Positions 18,221 to 26,803 of a DNA stretch of 64,000 nt are shown here, piece after piece (the first letter of the stretch is position 1; every line of letters starts with the position of its first letter). The position numbers were made by a program, and so were the translations under genes. The stretch covers positions 3,224,001 to 3,288,000 of the forward strand of contig NZ_CP070975.1 of NCBI RefSeq assembly GCF_017377875.1, written 5' to 3'. The notes beneath the pieces were generated by a model. It searched no databases. It was given only the letters and a program-made list of their open reading frames with translations, and was not told the DNA's origin. This stretch comes from Alcaligenes sp. SORT26 (GTDB lineage: Bacteria; Pseudomonadota; Gammaproteobacteria; Burkholderiales; Burkholderiaceae_B).

Positions 18221-19051
18221 TTAAAGTCCGTGGTATTTACGACCAAATTCAAGCGTAGCATGAAAGAATCCGGCCTTGCTACCACAGTCGTAACGTGTGC
18301 CTTCATATTCATATGCATATACCGCACGACTTTCCAAAAGACTGGCAATTCCATCCGTTAATTGAATCTCGCCACCGACCCCTGCTTGAGTGCGTCGCAA
18401 GTGATCAAAGATTTCCGGTTCCAATACATAACGGCCTACAACGGCTTGTGTAGAAGGGGCTACTTCGGGTTCTGGCTTTTCAATAATTCCATTAAGCCGA
18501 GTCGCTTTGGAATCGACTAAATTACCCGACACAATTCCATATTTATTTGTTTCATTTCTATTTACATTTTGTGTCGCGACAATACTACCGTTGTATTGAT
18601 GCGCTGCTTCAACCAGTTGTCGGGACACGGGTGTAACGGCGTCGATCAGGTCGTCGGCCAGCAACACCAGGAAGGGTTCGTTACCCACGATAGGGGCGGC
18701 GCAGAGCACCGCATGACCCAGACCCAGCGCACGCGGCTGGCGGGTGTAGATACAGCTCACATGGCTGGGGATGATGTTCTGGACGGCATCCAGCAATTCC
18801 AGCTTGTTTTTGCCTTCCAGCTCGTGCTCCAGCTCAGGCAGACTATCGAAGTGGTCTTCAATCGCCCGTTTGTTGCGACCAGTAATAAAGATCAATTCAG
18901 TGACACCCGCCGCAATGGCTTCTTCGACTGCATACTGAATCAGCGGTTTGTCGACAATAGGCAACATTTCCTTAGGCATGGCTTTCGTGGCAGGCAGAAA
19001 GCGCGTGCCTAGACCGGCAACGGGGAAAACAGCTTTGCGTATGGGTTTCAT
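18221..19051 (-). CDS. galU: UTP-glucose-1-phosphate uridylyltransferase
   Basis: A 276-residue nucleotidyltransferase making UDP-glucose for LPS, glycans and trehalose. Diagnostic motifs: [22 protein letters not shown] (nucleotide loop), [25 protein letters not shown], and GIIEKPEP. It is the last gene of birA-coaX-(58-aa protein)-galU, with an 18-base gap to the preceding gene. Confidence 0.96.
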   Translation of the reverse strand: MKPIRKAVFPVAGLGTRFLPATKAMPKEMLPIVDKPLIQYAVEEAIAAGVTELIFITGRNKRAIEDHFDSLPELEHELEGKNKLELLDAVQNIIPSHVSCIYTRQPRALGLGHAVLCAAPIVGNEPFLVLLADDLIDAVTPVSRQLVEAAHQYNGSIVATQNVNRNETNKYGIVSGNLVDSKATRLNGIIEKPEPEVAPSTQAVVGRYVLEPEIFDHLRRTQAGVGGEIQLTDGIASLLESRAVYAYEYEGTRYDCGSKAGFFHATLEFGRKYHGL

Positions 19052-19069
19052 AATGTCGTCAATCGTGGC

Positions 19070-19246
19070 TCAGGGTGCGGCAGGGGTCGGGTGACTGGGT
19101 GCGCCAAGTTGAATGGCATCCTGATTGCGTTGCGAAAACAGCCGGGGTTCACGACCTTGCTCGCTGGGGGGCGTACCAAAAAAGCCTTGTCCAAAGGCCA
19201 GCAGGGCTACGTTAGCCACCAGGATCAGTATGAAAAGCAGTCGCAT
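19070..19246 (-). CDS. Small 58-residue single-helix membrane protein
   Basis: A short gene, 58 residues. It begins MRLLFILILVANVALLAFGQ, an uncleaved transmembrane helix or signal anchor. A polar proline-rich tail follows (GTPPSEQGREPRLFSQRNQD, then PSHPTPAAP at the end). CAGGG lies 8-9 bases before the ATG and the stop is 18 bases before galU. As I recall, Bordetella carries a similar small protein with an N-terminal helix after baf/coaX. The function is unknown. Confidence 0.7.
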   Translation of the reverse strand: MRLLFILILVANVALLAFGQGFFGTPPSEQGREPRLFSQRNQDAIQLGAPSHPTPAAP

Positions 19247-19388
19247 CGTCGATGCCCTGAAAAATACAGTTCAACCCACGATTGTACGGGCAGGCGGGTT
19301 TAAGTTCATCCGTTTTAATGCCAATCGTATCGATGGGTCACTTAGGCTATGCCGTGCACAAACCTGTTTTAACAGTGAGTGCGTTCGA

Positions 19389-20225
19389 TCAAGGCTTGGG
19401 CGCAAACAGTGCCAGTCCTCGCAGCGCGGGAGTTTCCAGTTCGCGGAGTTCCGGGACTTCTATAGTTAGCAGGCGACAATGGCTACTTAATTGTTCTAAC
19501 AGTTCTTGCTGCGCCAGTGCACGACCGCCACCTGCCACAAAGATCAATGGACTGTGCCCCAGGTGTTGGCGGCCTTTTTCCCACTGTCGTAATACAGCCC
19601 CTGCCTGAGCGGCTGCTACTCCTGTGCTAATAGCGGCTTGAGTATTTCGAGGGAAAGCCGCTGTCTGACCGTGGGCCTCAGGAAGCTGCGCCGTGTTTTG
19701 CTTTAGGGACGCCAGCATCAAACTGGGGCCGGGCAGAATAGATCCACCCAAAAAGTGGCGTATTCCATCTTGTGCGGGGCCCAGCAGGTCAATCGTTGTC
19801 GCCGTGCCAAAGCTGATCAGCAATGCGCCTTGCTGTGCAGGATATTCATGAGCCAACAAGTCGCTCAGACCTAATAAAGAAGCCCAGCGATCTGCGCCCA
19901 ATTGGCTGGCTTGCTCATAATCATTGTGCAGCCCAAATACTTGCTCCTGGGCTTGCAGCCAGCGCACGGGACCCAGTCCCAAACGGCTGACTGCCGCATC
20001 AATCTGTGCTTGAACCTGTGGGCCTGCCACGTTGACGCCTAGCGCTTGCACGCCTTTTTGACAGGCAAACTCCTGTAGCGGGGCCTGGCCTGCTTCCAGC
20101 CAAACGGCCAATTGATCCAATTGATCCGCGTGCAAGCTAACCGGCTGGCTTTCGCGAGCGCCGGTTAAAGGATGACACCACCCTAATTTGATACGGGTAT
20201 TGCCAGAGTCGATAAGCAAGGTCAT
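19389..20225 (-). CDS. coaX: Type III pantothenate kinase (Baf homologue)
   Basis: A 278-residue kinase for the first step of coenzyme A synthesis from pantothenate. It has the ASKHA-fold motifs LLIDSGNTRIKLGW (phosphate 1), GADRWASLLGL, LLISFGTATTIDLL (phosphate 2) and LGGSILPGPSLML. In Bordetella this protein is Baf, found as an accessory factor for Bvg-dependent toxin expression. It follows birA with a 38-base gap, the same order as in Bordetella. Confidence 0.94.
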   Translation of the reverse strand: MTLLIDSGNTRIKLGWCHPLTGARESQPVSLHADQLDQLAVWLEAGQAPLQEFACQKGVQALGVNVAGPQVQAQIDAAVSRLGLGPVRWLQAQEQVFGLHNDYEQASQLGADRWASLLGLSDLLAHEYPAQQGALLISFGTATTIDLLGPAQDGIRHFLGGSILPGPSLMLASLKQNTAQLPEAHGQTAAFPRNTQAAISTGVAAAQAGAVLRQWEKGRQHLGHSPLIFVAGGGRALAQQELLEQLSSHCRLLTIEVPELRELETPALRGLALFAPKP

Positions 20226-20263
20226 GCCGGGTTGTCAGCGCTAAAAAGGAGCCAGTATAGCGA

Positions 20264-21133
20264 TCAGCGTTGGGCGCGAACGGAAACTTCGCCCACGGTT
20301 ACCGCGCGTTCGGAACCATCAGGGTGACGCAACAGTAGCTGCCCCGAGGTATTAATGCCGGTCACGATGCCTGTATGCAGAACCTGACCGTTGTCGATGA
20401 TATGAACCTGCTGACCAATCAGAGCATCCACCTGCGCATACCGTGTGGGCAAGTCAGCAAAGCCGTGGGCCGTGACATGGTTCAGGCTCAAATACAGACT
20501 TTGGGCGACCTTGGCCACAATATCGGAACACCGAACCAAGGAGGCTTGCTGCGAGTGCTCAGCAATGCTGCTCCAGTCAGCAATCGCGCGCTGGGTGTTC
20601 TGGCTGATGATGGCAGCTTCGCGCAGATTCAGCCCTATACCAATAATGACAACGTGATGGTCGCTGGAACTGGGCGCTGCGCTGGCTCGGGTCGCTTCCA
20701 CCAGAATGCCGGACAGCTTGGCCTGATCCCACAGCACGTCATTCGGCCATTTCATGGCCAGACGATTGCGTACCGCCGGTTCCAGTAACTGGCGTAGCGC
20801 TTCAGTTGTTGCCAGGCCAGAGAGCGGCGAGAGCGTAGGCAATTGCCGCGTCGGCAAAAAAATATCGAAAGCACAGGAAAACATCAGATTGGCACCGATA
20901 CTGTTTTCCCAGGTGCGTCCGGCGCGCCCACGGCCACGGCTTTGCAAATGTGCACCCAATAACCAGGGACGCACACGCGGACCAGCTTCCTGGCGAGCCA
21001 GGGCAAGCAGATCCGCGTTCGTCGATTCGGTGGAGTCTACCCAGCGGATCTGAGGGAAATGCGGCAAACGCGTGCGCAACTCGGCGACCATATCGCGAGG
21101 GCTGGGTAAAGTGAATGCAGAAGAGGTATTCAT
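20264..21133 (-). CDS. birA: Biotin-[acetyl-CoA-carboxylase] ligase
   Basis: A 289-residue enzyme that makes biotinyl-AMP and attaches biotin to carrier proteins. The catalytic domain shows STESTNADLLALARQ, the biotinyl-AMP loop SRGRGRAGRTWENS and LAMKWPNDVLWDQAKLSGILVEA. A short SH3-like C-terminal domain follows. There is no N-terminal DNA-binding helix-turn-helix, so it should be a monofunctional ligase and not a repressor. The start is set at MNTSSAFTLPSPRDM. Confidence 0.93.
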   Translation of the reverse strand: MNTSSAFTLPSPRDMVAELRTRLPHFPQIRWVDSTESTNADLLALARQEAGPRVRPWLLGAHLQSRGRGRAGRTWENSIGANLMFSCAFDIFLPTRQLPTLSPLSGLATTEALRQLLEPAVRNRLAMKWPNDVLWDQAKLSGILVEATRASAAPSSSDHHVVIIGIGLNLREAAIISQNTQRAIADWSSIAEHSQQASLVRCSDIVAKVAQSLYLSLNHVTAHGFADLPTRYAQVDALIGQQVHIIDNGQVLHTGIVTGINTSGQLLLRHPDGSERAVTVGEVSVRAQR

Positions 21134-21190
21134 GACAATCCGGTACACTGGATGAGTTAAACGTAATCTTATGTGATATTTGATCTGAGC

Positions 21191-21841
21191 ATGTCTGAAC
21201 GCGTAGATACAATCCAATTTTCCGGCCAGGCCGGTGTTATTGACTGTGCTCTGGACTGGCCAGCAGGCGAGCCCAAGGGTTGGGCCTTGTTGCTGCACCC
21301 CCATCCCCTGCATGGCGGGGCACGTAATAACAAAGTCGTGACAACCTTGTCGCGCAGCGCCACTCAACATGGTTTGCTGGCCGTACGTCCGGATTTCCGT
21401 GGTGTCGGAAAATCCGCCGGTGAATTCGACAGCAGCCGCGGCGAAACTGCCGATATGCTGGCCTTGATCGAGCAATTCCCATCGCATTTCCCGCAGTGGA
21501 ACTCCGGCCCATCCATGTTGGCCGGTTTTTCATTTGGCACTGCGGTTGCTGCTCAAGTGTATGCCAGTCTGCAAGAAGCCCAGGCAAGCTTGCCCAGCGC
21601 TTTCATCCTGACTGGCACCGCGGTCAATCGTTTCCGATTCCGCGATGTCAGCCCGCCTGCTGATACCTTATTAGTGCACGGTGAAACAGACGATGTCGTT
21701 CCCTTGTCGGAAGGCATGGATTTTGCACGCGAACATCAGTTGCCTATGGTGGTTCTGCCCGATGCGGGTCACTTTTTTCATGGCAAGCTGATTCAGTTGC
21801 GCGAGCTGGTTAGCCGTCATTTGGCCGGGCTTGGAACCTAA
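21191..21841 (+). CDS. Alpha/beta hydrolase (COG2945 type)
   Basis: A 216-residue cytosolic alpha/beta hydrolase. The nucleophile elbow is GFSFGT (Ser about residue 117); the acid is in HGETDDVVPLSEG and the His in DAGHFFHGKL. The oxyanion-region motif LLHPHPLHGGARNNKVV is typical of this group. The substrate is unknown. It is divergent from birA with only 57 bases between the two starts. Confidence 0.88.
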   Translation: MSERVDTIQFSGQAGVIDCALDWPAGEPKGWALLLHPHPLHGGARNNKVVTTLSRSATQHGLLAVRPDFRGVGKSAGEFDSSRGETADMLALIEQFPSHFPQWNSGPSMLAGFSFGTAVAAQVYASLQEAQASLPSAFILTGTAVNRFRFRDVSPPADTLLVHGETDDVVPLSEGMDFAREHQLPMVVLPDAGHFFHGKLIQLRELVSRHLAGLGT

Positions 21842-21966
21842 GCCGGGTTTTGCTTTCAAATCGTTGCGTTTTCCTGCTCAGACTCAGGGGCCTTGCCCCT
21901 CACGGGCCCAGATGGCTCTGCCATAATGGGTTCTTTCCGCCACTGTCAAAGCAATCGATTTTTCCC

Positions 21967-23196
21967 ATGACTTCTATTCAAAAATTTGCATCTCCGGTCC
22001 TCTCCCGTTGTGTGGTGGCACTTGCCCTGGCGCTGCCTATGGTGGCTCAGGCACAAACTCAAACCCCTGCCCCGACAGAATCGGCCCAAGTGCTTGGCGC
22101 TCAGACGCCTGCCTTGCCGGGTGATTTGTCCGTGGTGCCCGCACCTGGCCTGACGGCCCGTGCCTGGTTGTCCATGGACGTTAATAGTGGCCAGATCATC
22201 GCGGCAGAAGGCTTGAACGAGCGGGTCGAGCCTGCCTCCCTGACCAAGCTGATGACGGCCTATCTGGTCTTTGATGCACTGGAATCCGGTCGTCTGAAGC
22301 TGGACCAAACCGTTGTGATTTCGGACAAGGCATGGCGCACCGAAGGTTCGCGCATGTTTGTGAAGGTTAACTCGCAAGTGCCCGTGAATGATCTGCTGCA
22401 AGGCGTGATCGTGCAGTCGGGTAACGATGCTTCTGTCGCTCTGGCTGAAGCCGTTGCGGGTAGCGAAGGTGCGTTTGCCGCCTTGATGAACGAAGAAGCG
22501 GCCAAGCTGGGTTTGACAGCCACGCACTTCAAGAACTCCACCGGCCTGCCTGATCCTGATCATCTGACCTCGGTCCGCGATCTGGGTGTGTTGTCCGCGG
22601 CGCTGGTTGCCCGCTTTCCCCAGTATCTGCACTACTACAGCCAAAAAGAGTACACCTACAACAATATCAAGCAGCCCAACCGTAACCGCCTGCTGTGGCT
22701 GGACAACACGGTTGATGGCCTGAAAACCGGCCACACTCAATCGGCAGGTTACTGCCTGGTGTCGACCGCCTTGCGCGACGGCCGTCGTGTAGTGTCGGTG
22801 GTTGTGGGTACCGCGAACGATGCTGCCCGTACAGAAAACAGCCTGAAGCTTCTGAACTGGAGCTTCCAGAACTTTGAGACGGTCAAGCTGTACGACGCCA
22901 GTAATCCTGCTGTCACCGCCCGTGTTTGGGAAGGTGAGGTCGAGAACGTAGGCCTGGGTACGGAAGGTGCCTTGTGGCTGACGGTTCCTCGCGGCAAGTC
23001 TTCGGAGATCAAGCCCGTTGCCAACTACACCCAGCCTTTGCTGGCTCCGTTGAGCAAGGGTGACAAGGTCGGTACACTGACTTTGTCCCTGGATGGCAAA
23101 GTCCTGGCCGAGCAGCCATTGCTGGTGCTGCAGGACGTGCCCGAGGCAGGCTTTTTTGGTCGCATGGCCGACAAAGTGCGCTTGATGTTTGAGTAA
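21967..23196 (+). CDS. dacC: D-alanyl-D-alanine carboxypeptidase (PBP5/6 family)
   Basis: A 409-residue periplasmic low-molecular-weight penicillin-binding protein that trims the terminal D-Ala from peptidoglycan pentapeptides. A signal peptide ends near AQA. The active-site motifs are SLTK, SGN (VQSGNDASVA) and KTG (GLKTGHTQSAG). A PBP5 C-terminal beta domain follows, and the C-terminal FFGRMADKVRLMFE is an amphipathic membrane anchor. It heads a run with the D-amino-acid transaminase, which handles the D-alanine theme (inference). In other genomes it may be called dacA. Confidence 0.94.
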   Translation: MTSIQKFASPVLSRCVVALALALPMVAQAQTQTPAPTESAQVLGAQTPALPGDLSVVPAPGLTARAWLSMDVNSGQIIAAEGLNERVEPASLTKLMTAYLVFDALESGRLKLDQTVVISDKAWRTEGSRMFVKVNSQVPVNDLLQGVIVQSGNDASVALAEAVAGSEGAFAALMNEEAAKLGLTATHFKNSTGLPDPDHLTSVRDLGVLSAALVARFPQYLHYYSQKEYTYNNIKQPNRNRLLWLDNTVDGLKTGHTQSAGYCLVSTALRDGRRVVSVVVGTANDAARTENSLKLLNWSFQNFETVKLYDASNPAVTARVWEGEVENVGLGTEGALWLTVPRGKSSEIKPVANYTQPLLAPLSKGDKVGTLTLSLDGKVLAEQPLLVLQDVPEAGFFGRMADKVRLMFE

Positions 23197-23219
23197 TCCC
23201 TTGGTGCGAGGCTGAACCT

Positions 23220-24092
23220 ATGATTGCAGGCATTGATCCCGACAGTATTGTTTATTTGAACGGCGATTTCGTACGCTTGGGCGAAGCCAAGATCTCGGTA
23301 CTGGATCGCGGCTTCATCTTTGGCGACGGCATCTACGATGTCGTGCCTGCTTATCACGGTAAACCGTTTCGTATTGACGGACACCTGGGGCGTTTGGAGC
23401 GCAGTCTGGCAAAAGTAGGCATCACCAATCCCTTTACGCGTCGTGAATGGGAAAAGCTGGTGCTGGATATGCTGGCCCGTTCGGGGCGTGGTGCTGATTG
23501 CATGGTCTACATTCAGGTGACCCGTGGTGTTGCCAAGCGCGAACATGCCTTCCCCAGCAATGTGGCGCCCAGTATCTTCATCATGGTTTCGCCCTTCAAG
23601 CGTGTGCAGCAAGAACGCGAGACGGGTTTGAAGGCGGTGGCCATTGAAGATGAGCGCTGGCTGCGTTGCGATATAAAATCCGTTTCTTTGCTGGGCAATG
23701 TGTTGGCCAAGCAGCAGGCGGTCGAAGCCGGTGTGGACGAGGTCATTCAGTTTAGAGACGGTTTTCTTACCGAAGGGGCCTCCTGCAATATCTGGATTGT
23801 GCGCGACGGCACCTTGTTGGCACCCATGCGCAACAATTTGATCCTGGAAGGGATTCGCTACAGTTTGATGGAAGAGCTGGCCGCCCAGGCGGGCATAGCT
23901 TTTCAGGCGCGTCAGATCTCTCGTGAAGAGGTCGACACTGCCGACGAAATTATGATGACGTCAGCCACTAAAGAGGTGCTGCCCATCGTTGTATTTAACG
24001 GTCAGTCCGTCGGTGACGGACGACCCGGCCCTGTCTTTGCGAAATTACGTGAAGGCTATGACAAGGCCATCAAGGCTGCGGAGCAAGCATGA
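23220..24092 (+). CDS. dat: D-amino-acid transaminase (class IV PLP enzyme)
   Basis: A 290-residue PLP-dependent aminotransferase of fold type IV. The N-terminal YLNGDFV...ISVLDRGFIFGDGIYDVVPAY matches D-alanine transaminases. The PLP lysine is Lys153 in CDIKSVSLLGN; FLTEGASCNIWIV and EIMMTSATKEVLPI follow. It would convert D-alanine and 2-oxoglutarate to pyruvate and D-glutamate. Branched-chain aminotransferase or aminodeoxychorismate lyase are less likely. Its stop overlaps the ybeD start (ATGA). Confidence 0.88.
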   Translation: MIAGIDPDSIVYLNGDFVRLGEAKISVLDRGFIFGDGIYDVVPAYHGKPFRIDGHLGRLERSLAKVGITNPFTRREWEKLVLDMLARSGRGADCMVYIQVTRGVAKREHAFPSNVAPSIFIMVSPFKRVQQERETGLKAVAIEDERWLRCDIKSVSLLGNVLAKQQAVEAGVDEVIQFRDGFLTEGASCNIWIVRDGTLLAPMRNNLILEGIRYSLMEELAAQAGIAFQARQISREEVDTADEIMMTSATKEVLPIVVFNGQSVGDGRPGPVFAKLREGYDKAIKAAEQA

Positions 24093-24361
24093 CTATTTCC
24101 CCTGAAGAATCGTTGATCGAATACCCCAGTGACTTTCCTATCAAGGTGATGGGGCAAACCCACGACGCCTTGCAGGACGAATTGCTGGCCATTGTGCTGG
24201 AACACGACCCTGACTTTGATGCCGCTACGATTGAAGTACGTCCCAGCAAGGCAGGCAACTACACGGGCCTGACATTCACCGTTCGCGCCGTTTCGCGCGA
24301 GCAACTGGATAATTTGTACCGTGCCCTGCATGCGCATCATCTTGTGCGCGTGGTGATGTAA
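24089..24361 (+). CDS. ybeD: YbeD/DUF493 family protein
   Basis: A 90-residue protein of the DUF493 family with an ACT-like ferredoxin fold. It contains [11 protein letters not shown] and [28 protein letters not shown]. No established function is known to me; the gene sits immediately before lipB here as in many proteobacteria, which suggests a link to lipoate attachment. Translation is coupled to the transaminase gene. Confidence 0.92.
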   Translation: MTISPEESLIEYPSDFPIKVMGQTHDALQDELLAIVLEHDPDFDAATIEVRPSKAGNYTGLTFTVRAVSREQLDNLYRALHAHHLVRVVM

Positions 24362-24378
24362 GCAGGGATCAGGCGTTC

Positions 24379-25041
24379 ATGTCCGACTCAGTTCGTATCA
24401 AGTGGTTTGAGCGGCCTAGCGCCTATGAACCTCTCTGGCAAGCAATGCGCGAGTTTACCGAGCAGCGCGGGCCAGAGACCCCTGATGAAATCTGGCTTGT
24501 CGAACACACGCCTGTCTATACCCAGGGACAGGCAGGCAAGCCGGAACATTTGCTGAACCCCGGTGGCATCCCTGTGGTGCAAACCGATAGAGGCGGGCAA
24601 ATCACCTATCACGGCCCTGGGCAGTTAATGGTGTACTGCCTGTTTGATCTGCGCCGGGTAGGCCTTTACGTCAAAGAGTATGTCCGTCTCCTGGAAGACG
24701 CGGTCATCAGTTGCCTGACGCATTTTGGTGTCGAAGGCGCGTGCTGCAAACCGGGGGCACCCGGTGTATACGTGCCGCAAGAGGTGGCGAACCAGGAATT
24801 GGCCAAGATTTCCGCCCTGGGAATCAAAATTCGTAATGGCCGTTCTTATCATGGCCTGGCTTTGAATATCAGCATGGATTTGAGCCCTTTTGACGGCATC
24901 AATCCCTGTGGCTATGAAGGTCTGCAAACGACGGACATGCGCTCGCAAGGCATTAACGTGTCTATGGACGAAGCCGCGCAGTATCTATGCACGTATTTAA
25001 GTCGAGCACTGGCACAACGTAGCCAGCTTGTCAGCGCCTGA
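24379..25041 (+). CDS. lipB: Octanoyltransferase
   Basis: A 220-residue enzyme that transfers octanoate from acyl-carrier protein to lipoyl domains of 2-oxo-acid dehydrogenases and the glycine cleavage system. Motifs: [35 protein letters not shown], catalytic Cys/Lys region [13 protein letters not shown] and [21 protein letters not shown]. It is separated from its partner lipA by about 5.2 kb carrying an iron-uptake set and an enoyl-CoA hydratase. Confidence 0.95.
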   Translation: MSDSVRIKWFERPSAYEPLWQAMREFTEQRGPETPDEIWLVEHTPVYTQGQAGKPEHLLNPGGIPVVQTDRGGQITYHGPGQLMVYCLFDLRRVGLYVKEYVRLLEDAVISCLTHFGVEGACCKPGAPGVYVPQEVANQELAKISALGIKIRNGRSYHGLALNISMDLSPFDGINPCGYEGLQTTDMRSQGINVSMDEAAQYLCTYLSRALAQRSQLVSA

Positions 25042-25074
25042 GTGGGTGAGAGGCCACAGCACAAAACCGTGCAA

Positions 25075-25103
25075 TTGTTGTAATGAGAATTGTTTGCGAT
25101 AAT
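25075..25103 (+). promoter_or_regulatory. fecI promoter overlapped by a Fur-like box
   Basis: TTGTTG (25075-25080), 17-base spacer, GATAAT (25098-25103), with TGTAATGAGAATTGTTTGC (25079-25097) between and across them. That segment matches the 19-bp Fur consensus at 12 of 19 positions by my count. Iron-loaded Fur bound here would block polymerase. Confidence 0.6.
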
Positions 25104-25135
25104 GCAGAACACCTTAACTGTTCTGTTGGGCCCGT

Positions 25136-25642
25136 ATGCCGTCGTCCCCCAAATCTCGCAAGTCCTGGCTCGATCATTATCGCGGGCTGATGGGCAATTG
25201 GACCCGGCGTCAGAATAATCATCATGATGCAGAAGATGCTGTTCACGACGCCGTTGTCGGCTTGCTGGATCAGACCTGCACCCATATTCAAAACATTCCT
25301 TCGTACCTGTTTCAGGCGACTCGCAATCAGCTTTTTGATGAAAGCCGACGGCGTGGACGTTGGGCGCAAATGCCTCTGGAGCATTTGGACGAGGCCGATA
25401 CGCCTGTCTCCCCGGATGTGGCTGAGTCCTGTCAGTCCTCCCAACTGATGGATGAGCTGGAGCTGGTCTTGCTGCAGCTCCCTTTGGTGTGCAGACAAGT
25501 TTTTTTATGGAATAAAATCGAGGGCTACAGCCAGCGTGAAATCGCTGAGCGCCTGGGCTTGTCGCAAAGCATGGTGGAGAAACACATGAAACGCGCCCTG
25601 ACCCATTTGCAGACTCACTTGCATTTGTTCCAGCAAGATTGA
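25136..25642 (+). CDS. FecI-like ECF sigma factor
   Basis: A 168-residue extracytoplasmic-function sigma factor of the iron-starvation group. Region 2 is seen as DAEDAVHDAVVGLLDQ and PSYLFQATRNQLFDESRRR. Region 4 helix-turn-helix is VFLWNKIEGYSQREIAERLGLSQSMVEKHMKRAL. It lies in the canonical order sigma - FecR - TonB receptor, so it should transcribe the receptor gene when the cognate ferric siderophore is sensed. Confidence 0.92.
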   Translation: MPSSPKSRKSWLDHYRGLMGNWTRRQNNHHDAEDAVHDAVVGLLDQTCTHIQNIPSYLFQATRNQLFDESRRRGRWAQMPLEHLDEADTPVSPDVAESCQSSQLMDELELVLLQLPLVCRQVFLWNKIEGYSQREIAERLGLSQSMVEKHMKRALTHLQTHLHLFQQD

Positions 25643-25688
25643 TCAGCCCAAGCCCCTCTCACGTTTTGTTCACGCTTATCGTTTTTTT

Positions 25689-26684
25689 ATGACTACGAAC
25701 GCTGGTTCAACCTCGCACTCGACAGCCCGTGAACAGGCTGTTCATTGGTTTGCGCGCGTGCGTCTGGGGCCGCTTTCGCCAGAGGACCAGGCGCAGTTGG
25801 ATGCGTGGTTGGAAGCCTCACCCTTGAATCAACAGCACTTCCATGATTTGCAGTCAGCCTGGAAGAAGCTGGATGAGTTGCCTCTTGATCGGCTGCGTCG
25901 TTTGGCACAAGCCCCTGCGGTAGAGGCACCGGTTCCGGCCAAGTCCGTGGCCAAGTCCATGCGCTGGCGGCCCGCCTTTGCGGCGATGACACTGATCGCC
26001 GTGTTGGGCGGTATTTGGCTGTGGCCTGCTGGGCCAGAGCAATCCTGGTCCGTCAGCACGACCGTCGCCCAGCGGCAGGAATTACGCCTACCTGATGACA
26101 GCGTTTTGATGGTGAATGCCCGCACCCAAATTAATGTGGTCTATACCTCCAAAGAGCGACGAGTTTACCTGGAGTCGGGTGAAATTCTGGCGGATGTACG
26201 TACAGATGCCGATCGCCCATTTATCGTAGAAACTGCGCAGGCCAAAATGCAGGTGTTGGGCACTCGTTTCAATGTGCGCAAGCAGGCGGACCATGTTGAT
26301 GTGGCTGTTGACCGTGGGCGAGTCCGGCTCTCGGCTGGCCCTTGGTGGAACTCTCGTTCGGAACGTCTGGGTGTGGGTCAGGCCGCACGTTTTTCTGCAG
26401 GGCAGGGCTTGGAGCCTGTGCGGGAAGCAGATGTCGCTGCGCTGACGGCGTGGCAAAGTGGCCGCCTGGAGTTTGACGATGAGCCGCTAGGGCAGGTGCT
26501 GGAGCAACTGTCCGCCTATCTGGATGAACCCGTTCGTATCGCCGATGCCCAGCTCGCACAGTTGCGGATATCCGGCACCTTGTCTATGGACAAGCCACAA
26601 GATGCCTTGTTGATCCTGGCTGATATCGCCCCTGTTCAGATTCTGAAGGTGGACTCCAAGGGCTGGGTTATCAACCGTCGGTAA
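25689..26684 (+). CDS. FecR-family anti-sigma regulator
   Basis: A 331-residue regulator with one membrane helix. The cytosolic N terminus (AREQAVHWFARVRLGPLSPEDQAQLDAWL) has the FecR N-terminal signature with its tryptophan. The helix is near residues 98-116 (AFAAMTLIAVLGGIWLW). The periplasmic FecR domain includes QRQELRLPDDSVLMVNARTQI and a C-terminal secretin/TonB-like module that contacts the receptor's N-terminal domain. It passes the siderophore signal from the outer membrane to the sigma factor. Confidence 0.92.
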   Translation: MTTNAGSTSHSTAREQAVHWFARVRLGPLSPEDQAQLDAWLEASPLNQQHFHDLQSAWKKLDELPLDRLRRLAQAPAVEAPVPAKSVAKSMRWRPAFAAMTLIAVLGGIWLWPAGPEQSWSVSTTVAQRQELRLPDDSVLMVNARTQINVVYTSKERRVYLESGEILADVRTDADRPFIVETAQAKMQVLGTRFNVRKQADHVDVAVDRGRVRLSAGPWWNSRSERLGVGQAARFSAGQGLEPVREADVAALTAWQSGRLEFDDEPLGQVLEQLSAYLDEPVRIADAQLAQLRISGTLSMDKPQDALLILADIAPVQILKVDSKGWVINRR

Positions 26685-26803
26685 ATTCATTACGGAAAAA
26701 TCTGTGCCCAGACGTCTTTAGACCAGGGAGGTGTGCTGACAGCAGTTAAGCGTTGGCGTGTCTTGGTTTATAGATTCCGTGCAGGCAGGGCCTGCCGGTC
26801 GGG

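Noticed and set aside
20264-21133. BirA as a biotin-operon repressor
   Set aside because: No N-terminal helix-turn-helix is present; the protein begins directly with the ligase domain.
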